A DNA stretch of 7,445 bases from an uncultured Roseburia sp. (GTDB taxonomy: Bacteria; Bacillota; Clostridia; Lachnospirales; Lachnospiraceae). The DNA is taken from contig CAMTDY010000136.1 in the NCBI GenBank assembly GCA_947070915.1, positions 1-7,445 on the forward strand. The letters run 5' to 3'. The stretch's first letter is position 1, and every line of letters begins with the position of its first letter. Shown here in pieces: positions 1 through 3,965 of the stretch. Below the pieces are notes generated by a model. It was not told where the DNA came from. It was given only the letters and a program-made list of their open reading frames with translations, and searched no databases. Both the position numbers and the translations under genes were made by a program.

Positions 1-10
1 AAAGACAGGC

Positions 11-47
11 TGTGGATACTTTTTTATCTTTTTGATTCTGTGAATAA
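11..47 (-). promoter_or_regulatory. Two minus-strand DnaA-box-like sites
   Basis: On the minus strand, 39-47 reads TTATTCACA, an exact fit to the relaxed TTATNCACA consensus. Positions 11-19 read GTATCCACA, one mismatch from the strong box. They face the opposite way from the three boxes at 136-162, leaving about 90 bp of AT-rich DNA between the two inward-lying groups. Opposed DnaA-box groups around an AT-rich segment occur in many oriC regions, but with the left flank missing this is only suggestive. The 39-47 site is the better of the two. Confidence 0.55.
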
Positions 48-64
48 CTATATTTTTCTCATAT

Positions 65-96
65 TTGTTTCTAAACAACGAAAAACTGTAGTTTTT
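65..96. repeat. Two adjacent short AT-rich inverted repeats
   Basis: TTGTTT at 65-70 and AAACAA at 73-78 form a perfect 6-bp inverted repeat with a 2-nt centre. Two bases later AAAAACT (81-87) and AGTTTTT (90-96) form a perfect 7-bp inverted repeat, again with a 2-nt centre. Both lie in the AT-rich stretch between the opposed DnaA-box groups. A run of seven T follows at about 102-108, so the second could be a weak terminator for an unseen upstream gene, but such short AT-only stems are not convincing as one. Function unknown. Confidence 0.5.
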
Positions 97-135
97 AAGA
101 TTTTTTTCTACATGAATAGTATGTCCAATTAATAG

Positions 136-162
136 TTATCCACACTATACACATTATCCACA
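136..162 (+). promoter_or_regulatory. Array of three abutting DnaA boxes
   Basis: Two exact copies of the consensus DnaA box TTATCCACA lie at 136-144 and 154-162. The nine bases between them (145-153) read CTATACACA, one mismatch from the TTATNCACA consensus. The three 9-mers are head to tail with no spacer, so the period is exactly 9 bp and all point toward the dnaD-like gene. DnaA is the initiator AAA+ protein that oligomerises on such sites at oriC and on target promoters. The array ends 37 bp before the -35 element of the promoter at 200-228, so upstream-bound DnaA could affect transcription. Box identity is direct sequence reading; occupancy is inference. Confidence 0.8.
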
Positions 163-199
163 GCTTTTGTTCTACTGAAAAGGTACATTTTTTTGCCTA

Positions 200-228
200 T
201 TTACAGATTTAAAAAATTAGGGTATTAT
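200..228 (+). promoter_or_regulatory. Sigma-A-type promoter for the dnaD-dnaI operon
   Basis: A -35 element TTTACA (200-205) and a -10 element TATTAT (223-228) are separated by exactly 17 bp. Each hexamer differs from consensus (TTGACA, TATAAT) at one base. Transcription would start near 235, leaving a leader of about 120 nt before the ATG at 355. This is the best promoter match between the window start and the first gene. The DnaA-box array lies just upstream. Confidence 0.65.
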
Positions 229-286
229 CAAGAGTGCAAAGCAGGCATACGGCAGGGCATCATCCATAACCTGCAGTTAACTTCAT

Positions 287-329
287 AGCTGGTCTGTAGT
301 TCATTATGATGGTTTGTCTGCAGACAGCT
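287..329 (+). repeat. Inverted repeat in the 5' leader, with a 12-bp palindrome
   Basis: Within the leader, 287-296 (AGCTGGTCTG) can pair with 321-329 (CAGACAGCT) with one bulged G, enclosing a loop of 24 nt. The downstream arm is also part of a perfect 12-bp palindrome, TGTCTGCAGACA, at 315-326, so two pairings are mutually exclusive. The structure ends 8 nt before the AGGAGG ribosome binding site at 338-343. It could modulate translation or bind a dimeric protein. No T-tract follows, so it is not a simple terminator. I do not recognise a known riboswitch. Confidence 0.35.
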
Positions 330-337
330 CACATTTC

Positions 338-343
338 AGGAGG
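338..343 (+). promoter_or_regulatory. Ribosome binding site of the dnaD-like gene
   Basis: A full AGGAGG lies 11 nt before the ATG at 355. The spacing is slightly long but acceptable, and no better start codon follows closely in frame. Confidence 0.75.
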
Positions 344-354
344 CAGTACAGAGC

Positions 355-1521
355 ATGGGGTTTCTATTAACAAATTATTTTCCAGAATACAGCACACAGG
401 TTCCGAATCGGTTTATCGATGAATATATGCCCCACGCAAACGGCAGTTTCGTTAAAGTGTATCTCTATCTGCTAAGGCAGATGGGCTCCGCCACAACCGC
501 ACTGACCATTGAAGGCATGGCGGACATGCTCTCCAATACGGAGGCAGATATCCTGAGGGCATTACATTATTGGGAAAAGCAGGGTCTCCTGTCCATTTCT
601 GAAAAAGACGGACAGCCAGAAGGCATCTGCCTTCTTCCCTTTCCAGAGAAAAACAGTTCTGACAGACAGGCTGTCAGTTCTTCTGCTCTTCTGTATACAC
701 CCCCTGGCGGCGAGCCGGAAACAACAGCGGAACAGGAGACAGCTGCCGCGGAAAATACATATCCGGAACGAATTTCCAAGTCAGACTTTCCATACACTTC
801 CAAACCAGAACTTCAAAACAACTCCGGGACAGAACTTCCCAAACGCCATACATACTCCCCTCTTCAGGCAGAAGCATTAAAAAAAGACGAAGAGATCGAT
901 TCCTGCCTGAGTATGGTAGAAGCCCTGTTGGGCACTACCATGGGAGATTCCCATATGCAGCTGGTTCTCTATCTTATGTCAGACCTTGGTTTTTCTTCTG
1001 AACTCGTGATCACATTGTACGAGACCGCACTGTCGCGGGGAAAGAATAAGACAGCTTACCTCGAGGCCATCGCCCTGGACTGGGCAAAAAAGGGAATCCA
1101 TACAGCAAAGGAGGCACTGGAAGAAGCTTCTTCCTTCAACGGTACATATAAGCTTGTGTCAAGTGCCCTGGGAATCCGGCGCGCCCTGGCTCCCGCCGAA
1201 AAACGTATTATTGACAAATGGGAAGATTATCATTTTGCAGATCCTGTTATCGAAGAAGCGTGCAGCCGCACCGTTCTTCAGTCAGGAGACACAAATCTGA
1301 ACTATACTTCTAAAATACTGGAAGACTGGCACAAAAAAGGTGTTACCTGCTTAAAAGATATTGATGACTGCGATAAATCATATTTTCGGCAGAAAACAGT
1401 TTCAGCTCAAAACAATAACCGGAATTCCGCGTCAGCAAAGAATAAATTCCAGAATTTTCCGCAAAGAGATTATTCCCAGAAGGAATTTGCCGATCTTGAA
1501 AAGCAGTTGCTGCACCAGTAG
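355..1521 (+). CDS. dnaD: DnaD/DnaB-family replication initiation protein with two DDBH2 domains
   Basis: This 388-residue cytosolic protein belongs to the Firmicute DnaD/DnaB family, which couples origin-bound DnaA and remodelled DNA to helicase loading. Residues ~10-95 look like the N-terminal winged-helix (DDBH1) domain. Residues ~100-165 are a Pro/Glu/Thr/Ser-rich, probably disordered linker. Two C-terminal DDBH2 units follow, each with the YxxxIxxxW signature: Y235/I239/W243 and Y317/I321/W325. A basic, Asn-rich stretch precedes the ending NFPQRDY...LEKQLL, a tail common in clostridial DnaD proteins. DnaD of Bacillus has one DDBH2 while DnaB has two, and Bacillus dnaB lies directly before dnaI, as this gene lies before a dnaI-type loader. 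It may therefore be the functional counterpart of DnaB, or do both jobs. Family assignment is firm; the DnaB-equivalent role is inference. AGGAGG precedes the ATG. Confidence 0.9.
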   Translation: MGFLLTNYFPEYSTQVPNRFIDEYMPHANGSFVKVYLYLLRQMGSATTALTIEGMADMLSNTEADILRALHYWEKQGLLSISEKDGQPEGICLLPFPEKNSSDRQAVSSSALLYTPPGGEPETTAEQETAAAENTYPERISKSDFPYTSKPELQNNSGTELPKRHTYSPLQAEALKKDEEIDSCLSMVEALLGTTMGDSHMQLVLYLMSDLGFSSELVITLYETALSRGKNKTAYLEAIALDWAKKGIHTAKEALEEASSFNGTYKLVSSALGIRRALAPAEKRIIDKWEDYHFADPVIEEACSRTVLQSGDTNLNYTSKILEDWHKKGVTCLKDIDDCDKSYFRQKTVSAQNNNRNSASAKNKFQNFPQRDYSQKEFADLEKQLLHQ

Positions 1522-1547
1522 TACCCGCAATAAAATCATCGGTTCAC

Positions 1548-1576
1548 GCCGGCACAACTACAGCTTTTTTGCCGGC
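1548..1576 (+). repeat. GC-rich hairpin between dnaD-like gene and helicase loader
   Basis: GCCGGCA (1548-1554) and TGCCGGC (1570-1576) form a perfect 7-bp stem around a 15-nt loop that contains a run of six T. The T-run is inside the loop rather than after the stem, so it does not fit an intrinsic terminator on the plus strand. It stands alone in a 93-bp gap with no good promoter, so the two genes are probably co-transcribed and the hairpin may mark an RNA processing or stability site. Confidence 0.4.
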
Positions 1577-1614
1577 AGCAACATAAATCCTGTGTGATTG
1601 GAGAAAAATAAGCT

Positions 1615-2616
1615 ATGCAGCTATTAAATGAACAATTTAATTCTATTTATTCGGAATATAACAAAACCCAGTTACGGAACAACCGTCTTCTTCTGGAACG
1701 GCAGAAAGAGATTCATGCCAGGATTCCGGAAATTGCAGAACTTGACCGTCAGATTTCTGAACTTTCCCTCAATGCCGTAAAGCTGGCACTGGATGGATCT
1801 GGAACAGGTTCATCCAACCTGGATCAAGACATTAAAACAATTTCCCGGAAAAAAGCTGTACTTCTCTCACAAAATGGCTATCCGGAAAATTACCTGCAGC
1901 CAGTTTATAACTGTCCGGACTGCCGGGATACCGGTTATATTGGCGATGAAAAATGCCACTGTTTCCGCAGACGCATCGTCTCGTATCTCTATGAACAATC
2001 TAATCTTCAAGACGTTTTTAAGACCGAGAATTTTTCTAACTTTAATGAAGAATACTATCCAGATGACTATGTTGAGGATTCCACCGGAATGACACCCAGG
2101 GATAACATTCGCAGGATACACGAAACTGCGTTGTTTTTCAGCCGGAATTTTGATCAGACCCACGACAACCTGCTGTTATATGGAAACACCGGTGTGGGAA
2201 AAACTTTCCTGACGCACTGCATTGCAGGGGAAGCTCTCGAACACTCTCATACCGTTGTCTACTTGACTTCTCTCGGTCTATTTGATATTTTAGAAAAGAA
2301 CAAGTTTAACAAAGATCTGAGTTCTGTGGAGAAAAGCGCCACGGTGTCCTATATTCTTGACTGCGATCTTCTGATCATTGACGACCTCGGTACGGAGCTG
2401 AATAACGGTTTTACCTCTTCACAGCTCTATCAGGTGATCGATACCCGGCTGATCCATAAGAAATCTACAATCATCTCCACAAATTTATCCTTCGATGATC
2501 TCAGGGAACAATACAGCGAACGGATCTTCTCAAGGATAACCAGCAGCTACACCCTGCTAAAACTGACTGGAGACGATATCCGTCTCAAAAAGGCGATTAC
2601 CGCCAGGCATTCATAA
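1615..2616 (+). CDS. dnaI: DnaI-type AAA+ replicative helicase loader
   Basis: This 333-residue protein is a DnaC/DnaI-family ATPase that delivers the ring-shaped replicative helicase to DNA at the origin. Residues ~18-80 are charged and helical-looking. A four-cysteine zinc site follows (C100, C103, C114, C116: CxxC and CxC), as in the zinc-binding N-terminal domain of Bacillus DnaI, which contacts the helicase. The C-terminal AAA+ domain has Walker A GNTGVGKT (190-197), Walker B LLIIDD (252-257), a sensor-1 region ISTN (287-290) and an arginine-finger region SERIFSRI (R303, R307). Length matches the family (~310-340). TGGAGA at 1599-1604 serves the ATG at 1615. It follows the DnaD/DnaB-like gene by 93 bp with no convincing promoter between. 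IstB, the related transposition ATPase, is less likely: there is no transposase neighbour, and the zinc domain plus dnaD partner favour replication. Confidence 0.92.
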   Translation: MQLLNEQFNSIYSEYNKTQLRNNRLLLERQKEIHARIPEIAELDRQISELSLNAVKLALDGSGTGSSNLDQDIKTISRKKAVLLSQNGYPENYLQPVYNCPDCRDTGYIGDEKCHCFRRRIVSYLYEQSNLQDVFKTENFSNFNEEYYPDDYVEDSTGMTPRDNIRRIHETALFFSRNFDQTHDNLLLYGNTGVGKTFLTHCIAGEALEHSHTVVYLTSLGLFDILEKNKFNKDLSSVEKSATVSYILDCDLLIIDDLGTELNNGFTSSQLYQVIDTRLIHKKSTIISTNLSFDDLREQYSERIFSRITSSYTLLKLTGDDIRLKKAITARHS

Positions 2617-2625
2617 ACCTTCTAT

Positions 2626-2639
2626 TGCCTGCAAAGGCA
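2626..2639 (+). repeat. Small hairpin with GCAA tetraloop before prs
   Basis: TGCCT (2626-2630) and AGGCA (2635-2639) form a 5-bp stem closed by GCAA, a stable GNRA-type tetraloop. It sits in the 63-bp gap between the loader and prs, without a following T-run, so it is not an evident terminator. The stem is short and could be chance. Confidence 0.25.
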
Positions 2640-2666
2640 TTAGTACATAAATAATACAATACATTT

Positions 2667-2673
2667 GGAGGAG
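2667..2673 (+). promoter_or_regulatory. Ribosome binding site that fixes the prs start
   Basis: GGAGGAG lies 6 nt before the ATG at 2680. An in-frame TTG at 2665 overlaps this motif and so cannot use it; the ATG at 2680 is the supported start. Confidence 0.85.
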
Positions 2674-2679
2674 ACATTC

Positions 2680-3849
2680 ATGAATTCGAACAAGTTTGCA
2701 GACATCATCCCCTATGGAGATCTGGGAATCATCGCATTGGAGAGCAGCAAAGAGATAGGCAGGAAAGTGGACAGTTACATTTCTTCCTGGCGCACCATTA
2801 GCGAAAATAACGAAGAATCCATTCACTTTGCCAGCTACAAAAAAGATTCCTACCTGCTGGATGCTTCCTGCCCCCGTTTTGGTTCCGGGGAGGCAAAGGG
2901 CATTCTCAATGAATCCGTCAGGGGCAAGGACTTATACATCCTGGTGGATGTATGCAACTACAGCCTCACTTACAAGCTATGCGGTCAGATCAACCGGATG
3001 TCGCCGGACGATCACTACCAGGATCTCAAACGAATGATTGCGGCAGTCAGCGGCAAAGCAAGACGTATCACGGTCATCATGCCATTTATGTATGAGAGCC
3101 GCCAGCATAAAAGAAGCTCCAGAGAATCTTTGGACTGCGCCCTGGCGCTCCAGGAACTTGTAAATATGGGTGTGGACAGCATTATTACCTTTGATGCCCA
3201 CGATCCCCGGGTTCAGAATGCAATTCCTCTGAATACATTTGAGACAGTACAGCCTACGTATCAATTTATCAAGGCAATGTTGAAAAATGTTCCCGATCTT
3301 AAAATGAATCCTAAAAATATGATGATCATCAGTCCGGACGAGGGCGCCACAGGCCGGGCGATCTACTTTGCCGGTGTCGCCGGCGTGGACATGGGTATGT
3401 TCTATAAACGCCGGGATTATACAAAGATCGTAGAGGGAAGAAATCCCATTGTCGCCCATGAATTCCTCGGTTCCGATGTGGAGGGAAAAGATGTGGTTGT
3501 CATTGACGATATGATCTCCTCTGGTGAGAGCATGATTGATGTGGCGACAGAGTTAAAACGCCGCAAGGCAAACCGCATCTTTGTCGCTTCAACCTTTGGT
3601 CTTTTCACGAATGGTCTTGAGAAATTTGACAAAGCCTTTCGCAGCGGCTTGATCTACCGTCTTATGACCACCAACCTGGTATATCAGCCGGAAGAACTAT
3701 TGAAAAAAGAGTATTACATCAACGTGGATATGAGTAAATATATCGCCCTTCTCATCAATACACTGAATCATGACGCTTCCATCGCAGGTCTTCTGGATCC
3801 ATCAGAACGGATACAGCGGATCCTAAAGAATTACGAAATGAATCGATAA
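2680..3849 (+). CDS. prs: Ribose-phosphate pyrophosphokinase (PRPP synthetase), long divergent form
   Basis: The enzyme transfers pyrophosphate from ATP to ribose 5-phosphate to make PRPP for purine, pyrimidine, NAD, histidine and tryptophan synthesis in the cytosol. The 389-residue product shows, in order: a PRPP synthetase N-terminal half ending near MPFMYESRQHKR (134-145), the metal/ATP region FDAHDP (171-176; canonical DLHAP), SPDEGA (218-223), the catalytic flexible-loop start KRRD (243-246), and the PRPP loop VVVIDDMISSGES (272-284). Standard bacterial Prs is ~315 residues, so this form carries about 70 extra, spread over the N-terminal region, the segment around 245-265 and the C-terminal end. 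The PRPP loop has SSGES where classical Prs has DTAGT, closer to general phosphoribosyltransferases. Metal ligands and the Lys/Arg pair are kept, so activity is likely. Co-transcription with dnaI across the 63-bp gap is possible. Confidence 0.88.
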   Translation: MNSNKFADIIPYGDLGIIALESSKEIGRKVDSYISSWRTISENNEESIHFASYKKDSYLLDASCPRFGSGEAKGILNESVRGKDLYILVDVCNYSLTYKLCGQINRMSPDDHYQDLKRMIAAVSGKARRITVIMPFMYESRQHKRSSRESLDCALALQELVNMGVDSIITFDAHDPRVQNAIPLNTFETVQPTYQFIKAMLKNVPDLKMNPKNMMIISPDEGATGRAIYFAGVAGVDMGMFYKRRDYTKIVEGRNPIVAHEFLGSDVEGKDVVVIDDMISSGESMIDVATELKRRKANRIFVASTFGLFTNGLEKFDKAFRSGLIYRLMTTNLVYQPEELLKKEYYINVDMSKYIALLINTLNHDASIAGLLDPSERIQRILKNYEMNR

Positions 3850-3881
3850 GATAATTCCATGGTGTATTTTCACCTTATCTT

Positions 3882-3900
3882 TGCGCCCATACTGGGCGCA
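3882..3900. repeat. Perfect 8-bp GC-rich stem-loop after prs
   Basis: TGCGCCCA (3882-3889) and TGGGCGCA (3893-3900) pair perfectly around a 3-nt loop. On the plus strand it is followed by an A-run, not T. On the minus strand only ordinary sequence follows it. Alone it is therefore not a classical terminator, but it lies directly before the one at 3904-3950. A weaker pairing, AAGATAA (3848-3854) with TTATCTT (3875-3881), with GGTG/CACC nested inside, overlaps the prs stop. Confidence 0.6.
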
Positions 3901-3903
3901 CTA

Positions 3904-3950
3904 AAAAAACGGCACCTTTGCGGAATACATCGGCAGAGGCGCTGTTTTTT
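3904..3950. terminator. Probably bidirectional intrinsic terminator between prs and the PBP gene
   Basis: The arm 3904-3921 begins with six A and pairs with 3933-3950, which ends in six T. In plus-strand RNA the 18-bp pairing has two G-U wobbles and one A-C mismatch, with an 11-nt loop. In minus-strand RNA it has one wobble and two mismatches, so it is better built for prs. Because A-runs and T-runs flank the core symmetrically, it can serve both converging transcripts: prs ends at 3849 and the PBP gene at 3966. Confidence 0.75.
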
Positions 3951-3965
3951 ATAAATCATAAATTA

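Larger units (their letters stand above)
1..354. other. AT-rich gene-free leader upstream of the replication operon
   Basis: No plausible coding frame is visible here. The first ~230 bases are strongly AT-rich with several T and A runs, in contrast to the coding DNA that follows. The stretch holds, in order: two minus-strand DnaA-box-like 9-mers (11-19, 39-47), two adjacent AT-rich inverted repeats (65-78, 81-96), three abutting plus-strand DnaA boxes (136-162), a sigma-A-like promoter (200-228) and an untranslated leader with an inverted repeat (287-329). DnaA boxes plus an AT-rich tract are the ingredients of a bacterial origin, but they also occur in DnaA-regulated promoters. The window starts inside this region, so the upstream gene and any further boxes cannot be seen. 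Confidence 0.75.

Noticed and set aside
163..185. DnaA-trio unwinding element directly after the last DnaA box
   Set aside because: Only an isolated CTA triplet appears; there is no repeated 3-bp pattern as in known origins, so an unwinding element is not supported here.
1615..2616. IstB-type transposition ATPase
   Set aside because: The AAA+ core is related, but the four-cysteine N-terminal domain and the adjacent DnaD-family gene indicate a helicase loader; no transposase or terminal repeats are present.
2665..2679. Upstream TTG start for prs adding five residues
   Set aside because: The TTG overlaps the GGAGGAG ribosome binding site that is ideally placed for the ATG at 2680.
2977..3459. 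Minus-strand open frame of 160 codons within prs
   Set aside because: Antisense shadow of a conserved enzyme; no domain and no supporting context.
3882..3900. The 8-bp perfect stem as a stand-alone intrinsic terminator
   Set aside because: No T-run follows it on either strand; the neighbouring 3904-3950 structure has the A-run/T-run layout and is the better terminator.
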